Assembly: GCA_965153355.1 (NCBI GenBank)
Contig: OZ231126.1
Location: 76,508,001 to 76,572,000 of the forward strand
DNA: 64,000 nt
Direction of reading: 5' to 3'
Origin: Flaccisagitta enflata
Taxonomy: Eukaryota > Chaetognatha > Sagittoidea > Aphragmophora
The notes beneath the pieces were generated by a model that did not search any database, was not told where the DNA came from, and worked only from the letters and a program-made list of their open reading frames with translations. Both the position numbers and the translations under genes were made by a program. Shown here piece by piece: positions 1 to 11,696 of this stretch (positions within the stretch are counted from its first letter, which is position 1; every line of letters starts with the position of its first letter).

Positions 1-25
1 AGAGGACGCATCTATTGGACATCTC

Positions 26-888
26 TTGGCCTTGTTATTTTTCTATCTCACATCTCTTTCTCTCTTCTCTCTTTCTGCGTTGCCAATAAAGACATTGAGC
101 GACGTCGGGTTCGTTCCCGTGTTCATTTGTTCGGGTCAGAAGGAAAAAAAGAGGAATTCCCCGTTGTCACTCTGGCGGCGGGGGGCCGAACGAAAAAAGA
201 AGAGCAAAAAAGCTCATTGAAAATGGGGGCTCATCCAAAAGTAGATTTATTACCATATCAATGAAACAGAAGGTGGCTTGGAAGCGCCTAATGGCTGAGC
301 GAAAAGGCACGCCAGCGCGGCTGTAATGGGGCCATGAGATTGGCAAATAGTGGAGAGATAGTCGATGTTGCTGCGCTTCTCGATACCGACAAACGAAAGT
401 GGAGAGCAGTATACAGGGGGGGGGAAGAGGGGGAATGAAAGGGGAAAGAGAGCTGGGACCGATGCGAAAGACGAAAAGAGGAAAGATACATGTAATGGGG
501 AAGAGGGATGATTCGGTGAGAGCAGTGAGGGAATGGTGAAGAATCATTGCTAAGCATATGCATTAAAATTAGCGACGGGAGAGGGTGGGGAAGGGGTGGG
601 GCATCAAGCGCGAGTGCGGAGAAAGGAGCAAGGAAGAAGGGGGCAGGAGTTGTTGCATGACACACAGAGAAAATTAGAAAAGGCATGAATATAAGAAGGA
701 GATGAAAGGCCAGACTTGAAAGAATTAACCTCGCGTGATTGATACTTTTAAACGAAGCTTCGTTTCTAAAGATTGTAAAAGAAATACTGCCGTGCTGGTT
801 GAGAAAAAAAAGCGTTTTTAAAGGGAATAACTTATCAAGATAATGAGACTGAAACATGGATTTTGAATGATTCTCTTGTCCTTTACAG
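26..888. other. purine-rich stretch, no gene seen
   Basis: The plus strand is largely G/A-rich with scattered GAGGG and GGGGG runs. Long minus-strand frames through it are Pro/Ser/Leu-rich, as expected from translating a pyrimidine-rich strand, and have no recognisable domain. No RNA gene or transposon end was recognised. Confidence 0.5.
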
Positions 889-941
889 ATGGCATTTCCG
901 GAGTTACCATCAACGTGAATACGAGATACAAGTGGACGTGA
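889..941 (+). CDS. candidate terminal coding exon
   Basis: A good 3' splice site (pyrimidine-rich run ending CCTTTACAG at 888) is followed by a short frame, entered after two bases, reading GISGVTINVNTRYKWT then TGA. The composition is ordinary protein, unlike the low-complexity surroundings, so it could be the last exon of a plus-strand gene lying left of the window. A 16-codon stretch after one acceptor site can arise by chance, no upstream exon is visible, and I do not recognise the peptide. Confidence 0.22.
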
Positions 942-1059
942 TGGGTTGCAGAATCGTTGATCACCAAACGTGGCCGAGATTGTAATTCGAACGGAAACGG
1001 AAAACAAGAAGCTAGAAGGCCTAGACGCAATGAAAAAGTCAGTAAAGGTGGACCTACCA

Positions 1060-1870
1060 AGTAAAGAGGAGGGACGAGGGATAGGGGGCGCAAAGCAAAG
1101 ATAGTAAAGATGGGAGCAATGAGGAGAGAAGGACGATGGAGAGCGAGGGGGGGGGAGCATGCTAAGTAAGTGAAAATGGACGCAATGAGGAGAGAGGGCG
1201 TTCGAGTGAGAGGGAGGGGGGGGCAACGGTAAGTGAGCGAAGGTTGATGCAATTGCTTGCTTCATATATACAGTTTTTGCAACATATCCCTTCGTCCCGC
1301 TAACCCAATACAGAGTGAAAAGAATCATGACCGTTTTCCTTTTTTCAAAAAACATTCGTCTTCTGTTTTTTTTTTTGCACTTCAAGTTTCCCATGGAGTT
1401 CAGTGGGGAAGCAAATTTCCCCATGCTCTTACGTTGCTAAGGTGACTAACAATTGCCCTTAAAAATCACCTATTAAACAAAAATCATCAACAAGACAAAG
1501 ACGAAAATGTTGTGAGTGTTGTCTGTTACACAGATGAATGGCTTAAATGTGTACAGATAGAGGTTCATGGTATTACGAACAAACTGAAGCCTGACAGTAT
1601 CTCCAACAGCATTATGCAAATTAGGACATAATAGAAGGCTGCTAAAAAAAAAAGGAAAATAGACTGTTTTGGGAAAAAGAAAAACGGTCCCTTCATCTTT
1701 GGTAAGCAGGACGAGGAAAAATTCCAAACTTTTGCTATGTGAAGCGCCCGATTGATGCAATGAGGAGAAGGTAGGGACGAGGGAGAGGGGGGAAGCAATC
1801 ATAGGTGAGTGAAGGTTGACGAAATGAGGAGGGAGGAGGGACGAGGATTGGGATAGGGAGCGACAGAAAA
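1060..1870. repeat. degenerate GA-rich repeat (AGTGAAGGTTGA...ATGAGGAG)
   Basis: A block containing TGATGCAATGAGGAGA followed by a GGACGAGGGA/AGGGGGGG run recurs near 1110-1160, 1165-1250, 1745-1800 and 1805-1865 with substitutions and spacing changes. It reads as a degenerate, interrupted tandem repeat. The 1250-1740 interval between blocks holds no recognisable gene. Confidence 0.4.
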
Positions 1871-1917
1871 AAGATCTAAGCCAAAGAAAGAAAGGGAAGT
1901 GAAGATAAAGGAAAGGT

Positions 1918-2606
1918 CAGGGACGATGAGGCCAAAGGAAAGAGGGTGGGTCAGGGACGATGAGGCCAAAGGAAAGAGGGTGGGGAAGGGACGATGAGGC
2001 CAAAGGAAAGAGGGTGGGGAAGGGACGATGAGGCCAAAGGAAAGAGGGTGGGGAAGGGACGATGAGGCCAAAGGAAAGAGGGTGGGGAAGGGACGATGAG
2101 GCCAAAGGAAAGAGGGTGGGGAAGGGATGATGAGGCCAAAGGAAAGAGGGTGGGGAAGGGACGATGAGGCCAAAGGAAAGAGGGTGGGGACAGGGAGGAT
2201 GAGGCCAAAGGAAAGAGGGTGGGGAAGGGACGATGAGGCCAAAGGAAAGAGGGTGGGGAAGGGATGATGAGGCCAAAGGAAAGAGGGTGGGGAGGGGACG
2301 ATGAGGCCAAAGGAAAGAGGGTGGGGAAGGGACGATGAGGCCAAAGGAAAGAGGGTGGGGAAGGGATGATGAGGCCAAAGGAAAGAGGGTGGGGAAGGAG
2401 GATGAGGCCAAAGGAAAGAGGTGGGGAAGGGACGATGAGGCCAAAGGAAAGAGGGGGGAAAGGAGGACGAGGCCAAAGGAAAGAGGGTGGGAAAGGGAGG
2501 ACGAGGCCAAAGGAAAGAGGGTGGGGAAGGGACGATGAGGCCAAAGGAAAGAGGGTGGGGAAGGGACGATGAGGCCAAAGGAGAGAGGGTGGGAAAGAGG
2601 GAAAGA
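1918..2606. repeat. 34-bp minisatellite, about 20 copies
   Basis: The unit GATGAGGCCAAAGGAAAGAG plus GGTGGGGAAGGGAC is repeated about 20 times with a few substitutions and small indels near 2200 and 2390-2480. Because 34 is not a multiple of three, all three minus-strand frames stay open and give a rotating peptide repeat (SFLWPH..PFPTLFPLASSS). These are frame artefacts of the array, not supported proteins. Confidence 0.93.
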
Positions 2607-2729
2607 GGGAAAGTTGATCGGAAAAATACCGGAATAATAAACGCCATCTTGATGTCGCTCGAATGACGAATCGCGGATTAACGAAGATTTTGGTTGCACA
2701 TCGACAATCAACGCTTACTCCGCGTCCAC

Positions 2730-3009
2730 TCTTCTCTTTGTCCTCTTTTCTTTCTTTCTCTTTTCCCCACTCTTTTCGCTTTTCTTTCCTTCTTTTCGAT
2801 CTCTTTTCCTTCTTATCGTCTTCATTTTTTCTTTTCCCTTTTTTTCTTTTCTTCCCTCCTATTTGCTCTCTTTTCATTCTGTTTTCTTCTTTCTTTTCTT
2901 TTCTCTTTTCTTTTCTTTCTTTGTTTCTTTTTCTGTGCTCACCTCTCATGTCCTTACTTTTCTTGTCATCATACTCCTCTTCTTCTTGTTTCGTGCTGTT
3001 TCTCATCAG
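2730..3009. repeat. polypyrimidine tract (TTTCTTTTC)n
   Basis: About 280 bases are almost pure C/T on the plus strand, ending at a strong splice-acceptor-like sequence (TTTCTCATCAG at 3009). The overlapping open frames are Phe/Ser/Leu runs with no domain. Confidence 0.7.
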
Positions 3010-3042
3010 TTGCCACTATGATCGTTGTCAGCGGTCAAAAAG
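3010..3042 (+). CDS. candidate 33-bp exon
   Basis: A 33-base block sits between a long polypyrimidine tract ending in CAG and an excellent 5' splice site (AAAAAG followed by GTAAGAAG). It holds ATG ATC GTT GTC AGC GGT CAA AAA, so it could be a start-containing or in-phase micro-exon. The support is splice-site shape only; no partner exon was identified. Confidence 0.22.
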
Positions 3043-3373
3043 GTAAGAAGATGGAGATTAGTAATAAGAGAAACTAAGCAACGGTATGATAGCTAAGACG
3101 CGCGCGACGCTGTCGTTAATACCGGATTACTTCTTATCTCACGAGCGTAAACCGATTCGCCTGTAACAATTACGACGATGAGCTTTACCGAGGCGCAATT
3201 GTACAATATTCAAATTCATATTCACTTTAGTGTAGAGGAGATTCATCAACAGACAGTCACAGTCCAGCGATGTATGGCAAGGGACTTCAGGGACATCACG
3301 TGACGTCCCTGCTGTTGGGCTTGAAAGTTTGTCGGGCTTGAAAATGTGTTCAGAACAAATTTTGAAGGAAGGG

Positions 3374-3393
3374 GAAAAAAAGAAAAAAAAAAA

Positions 3394-3456
<63 letters not shown>

Positions 3457-3465
3457 TAGATAGAT
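3374..3465. repeat. (GA)n-(GACA)n microsatellite
   Basis: A-rich start, then GA repeats, then about ten GACA units ending in GATAGATA. Confidence 0.9.
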
Positions 3466-4080
3466 TAACATAACAGAAAAAAGTTAGTGAATCAAATCCT
3501 ATGGGGGAAATAATAAACATGTTTGCAAAACGAAATGTAAAAAGGGCTTGATTGATATGTGTTGATAATTAGTATGCTTTGACCTATCTGCCATACATTT
3601 TTTTTTTTTGATACTTTTTTTTGCACAATACACTAGATTGTATGAATCAATTGAAAACAGATCAATTTCATGAAGTAATAACCATCTAGATGAGAATCAC
3701 TCTTTTATGTGTTACTTTTTGTCTAGTATTGGCTCAGAAAGCATAGGAATCATGGTAAATCAGTCAAAAGGCTGTCGTGCTTAGATTTGCTGTCGTGCTT
3801 GGAATTGGTTTTGAAGTCCCTAGGCTCCAAGCTGCCATACATCGCTGAGTCACACTGAGCTAAAACGCACACCGCAGCGGACTGCAGTCACTGCACAGTG
3901 CACACAACGGCTACGCTTATGGTGACATTCATCACATTTTCCTTTGGCATTTCACTGCGTTTGGTTTTCTTTGATTTTGAGAAGGTTTTCTGCCTCGTTA
4001 AAAATGTCCCAATTTAGGTTTCTGGTCGCGTTGCACTTTCGTCGGTCCAGTCCTCGTTTCGTCGACATCACAGTTTTTTT
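3466..4080. other. AT-rich intergenic DNA
   Basis: No long frame, RNA gene or clear repeat was recognised. Poly-T runs occur near 3598 and 4073; the second immediately precedes a Helentron-like head, consistent with insertion into a T-run. Confidence 0.4.
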
Positions 4081-4082
4081 TT

Positions 4083-4452
4083 AGTCGCGTGCACGCGACT
4101 CTACAACCCGCTTTGTCGGTCCGTCCATCCATCCGTCCGTCGGTCCGTCGGTCCGTCCGTCCGTCACACTTTACTTTTTTTTACTATAATGTCAATTCAT
4201 AGGTCATTTTAAGTCATTTTAAGTCATTTATAGTTATTCTAAGTCATTTTGAGTCATTCTAAGTCACTTTAAGTCATTTTAAGTCATTTTAAGTTATTTT
4301 AAGTCATTTTTGGTAATTAGGTTTTTTAGTCATTTTAAGACAATTTTGGTCATTTTAGGTCAGTCTAAGTCATTGAAAGTCATTCTAAGTCATTCTAAGT
4401 CATTCTTTGTCTGTAAGTCTCGCACGCGACTTATAGGTGTTGGCCTTGTTTT
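4083..4452 (+). mobile_element. Helentron-like element, AAGTCATTTT subtype
   Basis: The head is the hairpin AGTCGCGTGCACGCGACT, followed by CCGCTTTGTCGGTCCG, a (GTCC)n array and CACACTTTACTTTTTTT. The interior is a decanucleotide minisatellite (AAGTCATTTT, 4196-4410). The tail has GCACGCGACT, the half-stem matching the head, then TATAGGTGTTGGCCTTGTTT. A terminal hairpin, a matching sub-terminal repeat at the other end and a (GTCY)n array are the hallmarks of non-autonomous Helentrons (DINE-1/HINE type). No coding capacity. Confidence 0.7.
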
Positions 4453-5029
4453 TTTTTTGTGCGTTTTTACGATTCTTGGTCTCACTGCCCCTGCCCATGT
4501 TTCGTAATGAACTTTTTCATGAGCGTCTCTGCCCTGTCACGCGAACGGAGGGGGGAGGGGCATTTTAAAGAAAACATTACCTTCGGCGATAGATGTTAGA
4601 CCTGTATTCCCGCCGATCGTAACTGTTTTCCTGGAGGCGCAGACCATCGACTATTTCCACTTTAGGCGAATGTCACGGTTCCGCAGCTAGCTTGAGGGCC
4701 CGACTTTCTGCCAATCTATGTTAGCCCAAGCTTCAGATACATCATTGCAAATGAATGAAATGGTTCAAAGACATTCATAACTACCTAGTGCATAATTTCA
4801 AACCATTTTTTGTGACTCTCTCTACCTCTAGGGGGTCTAAAATCTGGTCAAAGGGCCCTTTTTGGCTTGTCTCCATTCTGTCTCCAGTAGAAAATAGCAA
4901 GCAAAACCAATCAAAAAATGTCTTGTCGTATGATATCATGAGTTTTCATTGATCATTATCAATCCCACAAAAAAATTCAACAAATTACAAAAAAATCAAA
5001 TTCACCCCTCCTCGATATTTTTGCTTTTT
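4453..5029. other. intergenic DNA, nothing recognised
   Basis: Mixed-composition sequence. The one short plus-strand frame at 4755-4952 has no recognisable domain and no start-site context. Confidence 0.35.
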
Positions 5030-5560
5030 GGGCAGCGGCCCCGAAGGGGCCGATGACCTATGCTTTCACACATAGGGGAAATTTCTCCTTCTTCTTCTTC
5101 TCCTCCTTCTCCTTCTCCGTCCCCCCCCCCTCAACACCCAAAACCTAGTCTCGAGACCCAAATCCTATCTTCAAGGCTCAAATCCCCGCTTTGAAGCTCA
5201 AATCCCAGCCTTGAGGCTCGAATCTCAGTCTCCAGGCTAAAATCCCAGCCTCGAGGCTCAAATCCCAGCCCTTATACTCAAATCCCAGTCTCAAGGCACA
5301 AATCCCAGCCTTGAGCTCAAATCCTAAAGAAAGCTCAAATACCAGCTTCCAAGCTCAAATCCTGCTAAGCTCAAATCCCAACCTCAGCTCAAATCCAGCA
5401 TTGAAGCTCAAATCTTGCCAGGCTCCCAGCCTCAGCTCAAATCCCAGCCTCAAGGCCCTAATCAAGCCTCAAGGCCCTATTCCAGCCTCCATGCCCTAGT
5501 TCCATCCTTGAGGCCCAAATAAAAACAGCATAGGTCATCGGCTCCTTCAGGCCACTGCCC
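5030..5560 (+). mobile_element. family B inverted-repeat element with minisatellite core
   Basis: The left end is GGGCAGCGGCCCCGAAGGGG followed by CCGATGACCTATGC and AAATTTCTCC. The right end is the near-complement GCATAGGTCATCGG... to CACTGCCC. The core is about 20 diverged copies of a CTCAAATCCCAGCCTCGAGG-type unit. A short shared extension (GGTACCGCTGACCATCTAAC) continues to about 5630. There is no transposase frame, so it is non-autonomous. Confidence 0.75.
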
Positions 5561-5703
5561 TCTAACCACCTTACACCATACAGTCACATAGGGCAACAGG
5601 TACCGCTGACCATCTAACCCTTTTGCGACTATTTTCTCTCAAAGCTGAACATTATGATATTTATCTTTTTAAAGCTCATTTTGCTTGAACATTAAGCATT
5701 TTT

Positions 5704-5835
5704 AGGTGTGACAAAGCACCTCTATAACTGGCTGTGTCCGATGGTCGGTTGGTCGGTCGGTTGGTCTGTCTGTGGGGTAATGCATTTGTTCGACGATCCA
5801 CATGTCGCACCTTATTGGCCTATTTGGCCTTGTTT
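5704..5835 (+). mobile_element. short Helentron-like element, AGGTGCGAC type
   Basis: The head forms a hairpin (AGGTGTGACAAAGCACCT), then TCTATAACTGGCTGTGTCC, a (GGTY)n array and the tail GTCGCACCTTATTGG ending GGCCTTGTTT. The tail GTCGCACCT is the complement of the head arm. A second copy lies at 57830. Confidence 0.7.
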
Positions 5836-6935
5836 CTTTGCCATTCGATGGACAACAACCTGAGGGACATTTCCCACAATTACCATGTTGTTGGGCTGAT
5901 CCTAAGCAGAGAAATAGCTTTTTCCTTGGAGCGAATCAATTCGCGAAGACCCCAAACTTATTCCTTACGCATACCTTACTCTTAAGATATGCCACTATGG
6001 TGTGAAAATGACACATTTTACATGAAATCTGACCACACCATGTGAAAGAGCGTGAAATTTTTATTCTACCCTGATAATTTGAAGTCTTAACTGCCAGACG
6101 TTTGGTCATAAGAAAATTTTACATTTTGTCAGTCCTGAAGCGTGAACAGAATTGATACACTCATCAGACAATTTTCTTGGTTAATTTCTTCTTAACGACG
6201 GTCAAGATGGAAGGGGAAAAAATCAATTTGTCAAATTTACAAAAATGCCCATATCTCAAGAACCCTTGGAGCTATACCCATGATCTTTTGGGGATTATCT
6301 CAGCTTACAAAGAGGGATCAGGAAAAAAAATATTTGGATTTTTGAAAATGAGTCCAACCATCCCAACCAGCCCAACCAACCTACCAAATAAAAAATGAAA
6401 AAGTGGCATAACTTTTGAATTAGTTGTCCGATTTAGCGGAAATTTTGCATGGAAGTTTTTTACAAGGATCTACAATACTGCTATTGAGAAGAGCTAGGTG
6501 GAACAAATTCTTATGGAACTGCCCAACCAACCAAAAATGGTACTTATAGAGATTTTTTGAAAATTTAGAAAATTTCTTTTTTTTCTAGTAACATCCTCAC
6601 ACTATTTCGTTTAAACATAACTTAGGTGAAAGATATTCTCTTATTGATTTTATCGCCACAAAATGCTTAATTTTGTATTGTTTTTTGATAAAATCAGTCC
6701 AATTAGGCTTAATTTGCATGAAATATGAGCTCACTTAAGAAAATTCCACTTTGGATTTGTAAATGTTACTTCATCAGCTATACAGTTCTGTATAGTTTTT
6801 TTGAATTTGGATCACTAAAAAAATGGCTAATTCTACCCCTGCCCACTTGCCGCTTCTTGACATTTGCCTATATTAAGTTCTTGAACGAACTCTGAGTATG
6901 AATATTAGATATATGCATTTCCACGCACCGAATTA
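5836..6935. other. AT-rich stretch without recognisable gene
   Basis: About 1.1 kb of AT-rich DNA. Phrases such as CCCAACCAACC and AAAAATGG recall the arms at 15-17.8 kb, but no alignable repeat was confirmed. Open frames of up to 83 codons lack domain features. Confidence 0.35.
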
Positions 6936-7048
6936 ATGAATTCATTTGAACCCGAATCCGAAATTCTGCAGCATGTGATAGGATTACGTCAAAGGCAAGA
7001 CTGTCAAGGGAAAAAATGTGAGAGGAGGATTAGGAAGAACGATTTTCC

Positions 7049-7156
<108 letters not shown>

Positions 7157-7266
7157 AATCTAATTGCAAATTGCTGCATTGAATATTCTATCAGAATTTG
7201 GGCCACTCGAGCCACCGCTCGATCCATTGACTGCATTCAGAAAAAATCGAAAAGAGAACCAACAAA

Positions 7267-7371
<105 letters not shown>

Positions 7372-7699
7372 TGATGGATAAAGGAATCTAAGTCGAAATT
7401 CAACGGCGGTCCATTCAACGTTCAATCCCTTGGTGCAAGCAACAATTGAGTTGGAAAGCGGGAAATTAAACTGCATCATCTCTGCCCAACTGCACCCGAC
7501 GGATACTAGGACCAATACTCTATGCAAAGAATGATGAGAAAGTAAAAAAGGTAATAATCATTTAATAGGTAACTGCTTAAAGAATAACTTTATCACATTT
7601 TGATAAAACGGGTGATTATAAATCAGTAAAACTTCCACCTAAAAATTTTACATATGTAATTGTAAACAACTGCAAAACATGAAACAAGTTACCAATATT

Positions 7700-7905
7700 G
7701 TCGAGGAAAGTTGGACAAGTGCATACAATATCCCCCCCCCCCCCACCGCCATTGGCCCCCACTTCACATAATAACAGTTACAGCATTCAAAATGCGTTTT
7801 TGCGATTTTGTTCAAACTTTTTTCGACTCGATCACTATGAACGAAACGATGGACGGATCGATGGATGGAGTGACGGACGGAAAAAAAAACTCGTTTAGAG
7901 TCGCT
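7700..7905 (-). mobile_element. decayed Helentron-like element
   Basis: A C-run with CCGCCATTGGCCC, then AATGCGTTTTTGCGATTTT and a (GGAC/GGAT)n array (GATGGACGGATCGATGGATG), resemble the internal order of the copies at 53420 and 62999. Clear hairpin ends are missing. Confidence 0.4.
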
Positions 7906-7972
7906 AGTCCGCGAATAGAAAATTTACTAGAAGAAATACTGTTTCGAGATTAGTGTCTTGTAAGTGTTTGTA

Positions 7973-8568
7973 CTATCTAGAACATATGTATATCGACAGG
8001 CATTTAAAGCAATAACTCTATAAAGAATAAAAAAATTACATAAAAATCAGTGAGATTCTGAAACTACTTCAAATTTCTGACCAAATGCCGCAAATCGCAT
8101 CCTTTTAGCTCAAGCCGTTTAGAAATGACAAGCAAAACAAGATTGATACTCCAATCAAAAAATATGAAAAAAAAAGCATCTAGTTTCTTTACAAGTTACT
8201 AAGTCTTTTTTCAGATAGATTGGAGGTTTTTTCACCCCATTTTTGGTCCTCATTATAGCGCCTAACACCTTTGTTGCATTTTCTTGGTTGTTTTCAACCT
8301 CTCTGAGTCATTAGGATTACAACTTAAGCAAAAGGGAGAACATAGCATACACTTAGGAATTTTTTAAATAAAATTTTATGAGGGAGAGTAATCATGCATT
8401 TATTCTCAGCATTTTTGTAAAAATGCTTAGAAAATCTATATACAGTTTGTTGTTGAACGCCAAAGATGTAATATAAAGTATCTATCATATTTTGGAGATT
8501 TTTTTATGATTCCCATACTTATAGATTATTCAATCCCTATACTGTCGATATACTTATGTTCTAGATAG
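7973..8568. mobile_element. MITE M1, TA-flanked, 27-bp inverted ends
   Basis: The left end CTATCTAGAACATATGTATA is mirrored by the right end with one mismatch in the first 27 bases. The element is flanked by TA on both sides (971-972 and 569-570 of their blocks), the target duplication of the Tc1/mariner group. It is 596 bp, AT-rich and has no frame, so it would depend on an unseen transposase. Confidence 0.7.
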
Positions 8569-8639
8569 TATGACAAGAAGGAAGTCCTCCGGAATTGCGA
8601 TATTGGTAACAAAAAGAGGTCTGATATAACTTCGGGTTA

Positions 8640-9066
<427 letters not shown>

Positions 9067-9474
9067 TTCCGAGTTCGCAGTACTAGTGACCAATTGAGGT
9101 TCGTTTAAGCGCCGGAAACTCGTCGTGCAGTCAGATAAACTTTTGGCAAAGAGGACATGTTGACTTTCGTCGAACCCTAGATGACCAGATGACCAGATGG
9201 AGGTGATGTAAGATCTTTTGCTTCCAGCCCGAATGATTGAGACCAATTCATAAATGCCAATTCATATATACCTAATTCTAAACTATAAATCTTCATCTTT
9301 GTAATAGAAACATCGTTCATCGTTTATCACATGAGTGCCCTTTAGAATATAACTATCATGCTTGTCTCAATAAGGCATGACAAATGGAGAGACAAAGTGG
9401 GGTATAAAGTCATGTAGCAAGCAACTTAAGAAATACTTTATACAACTTTTTGGTGCTCCGTCTTGGTGCTCCAA

Positions 9475-9491
9475 AGAGAGAGAGAGAGAGA

Positions 9492-9540
<49 letters not shown>

Positions 9541-9700
9541 ACAGACAGACAGACAAAATAAAGAGACACACAAAGGCGCATGAAGCAAATTGAGAGACAA
9601 AAGAAAATTGAAATGGGGAGAGAGAAGGAACTGAAAAAAACAAAAACAATCATACGATCTTTTTCCGGTTGGCAAGAGCCGCCTTTCCTGGTACATAGTA
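9475..9700 (+). mobile_element. family F element carrying AG/CA microsatellite, copy 1
   Basis: (AG)n, (CA)n and (CAGA)n are followed by about 150 bp of conserved flank: AAGCAAATTGAGAGACAAAA, GGAACTGAAAAAAAC, and TACGATCTTTTTCCGGTTGG ending AGCCGCCTTTCCTGGTA. The same order occurs inverted at 19122-19740 and directly at 35414-36096. Confidence 0.6.
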
Positions 9701-9937
9701 TGAACAAATACTACCCATTAATTTTTATTTGTTTCAAACTCATTTGTTTATTGTAAAGCAAGAAATTACTATTTCTTTTTGTAAAATAAGAAAATCTTTG
9801 AGAATTTATGTAAAAACAATCTAAACCTATGTAGAAAAATCATTTTCCCTAAATCTGAGGCTGGGCTATGTCCTTGAAATATCCTTAGATTTTGGAAAAA
9901 TTTAAGCCTCATGCCCTAATAAACTTTGTCCTTACTC

Positions 9938-10684
9938 AACAAGGCCGGATACACGGCTACCCCAGTCGCGTGTGGGTGGGCGGGGGCCATATTTGAGGTC
10001 AATTGATCGTTTGGGCAGGAGCGGTGAGGCCATAAACCGCAAAAAAGAAAAAAAATAGTCACAAAAGCGTTAGATGGTCAGCGGTACCCGTTGCCCCTAA
10101 GTGAGTGTATGAGGGTGTGAGATGGTGAGAGGGGCAGCGGCCCCGAAGGAGCCGATGACCTATGCTGTTTTTATTTGATCCTGGAGGCTGGGGGTAGGGC
10201 CTTGAAGCTGGGATTTGGCATAGGGCAGGATTTGAGCCTTGTGGCTGGATTTTGAGCCTCGAGACTGGGATTTGAGCCTCAAGGTTGGAATTTGAGCCTC
10301 AAGGCTGGGATTTGGGCCTTGAGGCTGGGATTTGGGCCTCCAGGCTGGGATTTGGGCCTCCAGGCTGGGATTTGGGCCTCAATCTGAGATTTAAGCAACA
10401 AGGCTTGGATTTGGGTTTCGAGGCTAGGATTTGGGCCTTGAGGCTGGGATTTGGGTCTCAAGGCTGAAAGCGGGGGGGGGGGGTACGGGAAGGAGGAGGA
10501 GAAATTTCTCCTGTGTGAAAGCATAGGTCATCGGCCCCTTCGGGGCCGCTGCCCAAAAGTAAAGTTTGATGGACCGACAGATGGACGGACCGACAGATGG
10601 ACGGACCGACGGACCGACGGACCGACGGACGGACAGACCGACGGACCGCCAAAGCGGGGTGTAGAGTCGCGTAGCACGCGACTA
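9938..10684 (-). mobile_element. Helentron-like element containing a family B insertion
   Basis: Read on the plus strand it begins AACAAGGCCGGATACACGGC with AGTCGCGTGTGGGTGGGC, then GGGCAGGAGCGGTGAGGCC. It resumes after the family B element with AAAGTAAAGTTTGATGGACC, a (GGAC)n array and GTGTAGAGTCGCGTAGCACG closing the hairpin before AAAAA. Its two halves flank 10063-10554, so B is nested inside A. Confidence 0.7.
10063..10554 (-). mobile_element. family B inverted-repeat element, nested copy
   Basis: GCGTTAGATGGTCAGCGGTA, then GGGCAGCGGCCCCGAAGGAG at 10132, a core of GGATTTGGGCCTTGAGGCTG units (10180-10480), a G-run, AGAAATTTCTCC, and the right inverted end closing at GGGGCCGCTGCCC. Inverted ends match over about 34 bp. 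Confidence 0.75.
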
Positions 10685-10738
10685 AAAAAAAGAGTGTAGA
10701 AAGCGCCTCCCCGAACCCCCTCAATTCGCGCCCCTTTT

Positions 10739-10934
10739 AATCGCGTGCTACACGACTCTACAATGCAGGGTCTACACCCGACATTGACCGTCCGTCCGTC
10801 TGTCTGTCCTTTGATCGGTCAGTTGGTCCCTTCTTTCTGTTTTGGCCCACTGCTCCTGCCCAAATGCCCTAGTGACCTTTTCTATCACTGCCCCTGCTCG
10901 CCCGCACGCGAATGGGGTAGCCGGCCATGTTTTT
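10739..10934 (+). mobile_element. Helentron-like element
   Basis: Head TCGCGTGCTACACGACTCTA, (GTCC/GTCT)n array, GGCCCACTGCTCCTGCCC, then CCGCACGCGAATGGGGTAGC and a CCGGCCATGTTTTT end. It lies about 55 bp from the end of the oppositely oriented copy at 9938. Confidence 0.6.
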
Positions 10935-11139
10935 CCTTACAGGTTTTGCCGTGCGTCTTTCATTCATAGTTTTCCCTTTTGTGCCCCTGCCCACCTGCAC
11001 TTGACTACCGTAGACTCTACCCAGGTTCAGTCATATTTTTTTCATATAAAATTTCATCCCTTAGGGCTCAAGTAGTTGCTTTTTAAAATAGCGATGGCAA
11101 TTCTTTGCTTAAAGAGAGCAATTGAAAGAACACGGCTGG

Positions 11140-11329
11140 ATACACCGCAGCAGCAGCAACCGCAACAGCAATAGCAACAAAAACAAGAAACCAAAAAAAC
11201 AGCCACAATAACAACAGCCACAACAACAACAACCACATCAACGGCAACAACAACCACAACAACAACAAATACAACAACAACAACAAATGCAACAACAGCA
11301 AGAGCAAGAGCAACAACAACAACAACATT

Positions 11330-11417
<88 letters not shown>

Positions 11418-11590
11418 GCAACAACAACAACAACAACAACAACAAAAACAGCAACAATAACAACAGCAATAACAACAGCAAAAACTTTGCAACAACAACA
11501 ACAACAACAACAACAGCACAACAACAGCAGCAACAACATATAACAGCAACAACAACAGCAACAACACAATAACAATAGCAACAACGCTCC
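11140..11590. repeat. compound (CAA)n/(CAACAG)n array
   Basis: About 450 bp of CAA with CAG, CAT and TAA interruptions; a pure (CAA)n block lies at 11328-11415. Poly-Val/Leu/Cys frames on the minus strand are artefacts. Confidence 0.92.
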
Positions 11591-11696
11591 GGTAAAATTG
11601 TTTTCTTGTTTAAGCTGATGAATATGATCGAAGTTCCTCACCGTCTTCTTTAGATACAGTACCTTCAGAAACAGACCGGTTAAAACTGGAGGGATT

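Noticed and set aside
1799-3006. Long minus-strand frames of 264-351 codons with repeated SFLWPH/PFPTLFPLASSS
   Set aside because: Pure translation of a 34-bp minisatellite that keeps all three frames open; no domain, start context or splice evidence.
4083-4452. CRISPR-like or operator-array reading of the regularly spaced AAGTCATTTT and (GTCC)n units
   Set aside because: Units are contiguous tandem repeats without unique spacers, in a eukaryotic context.
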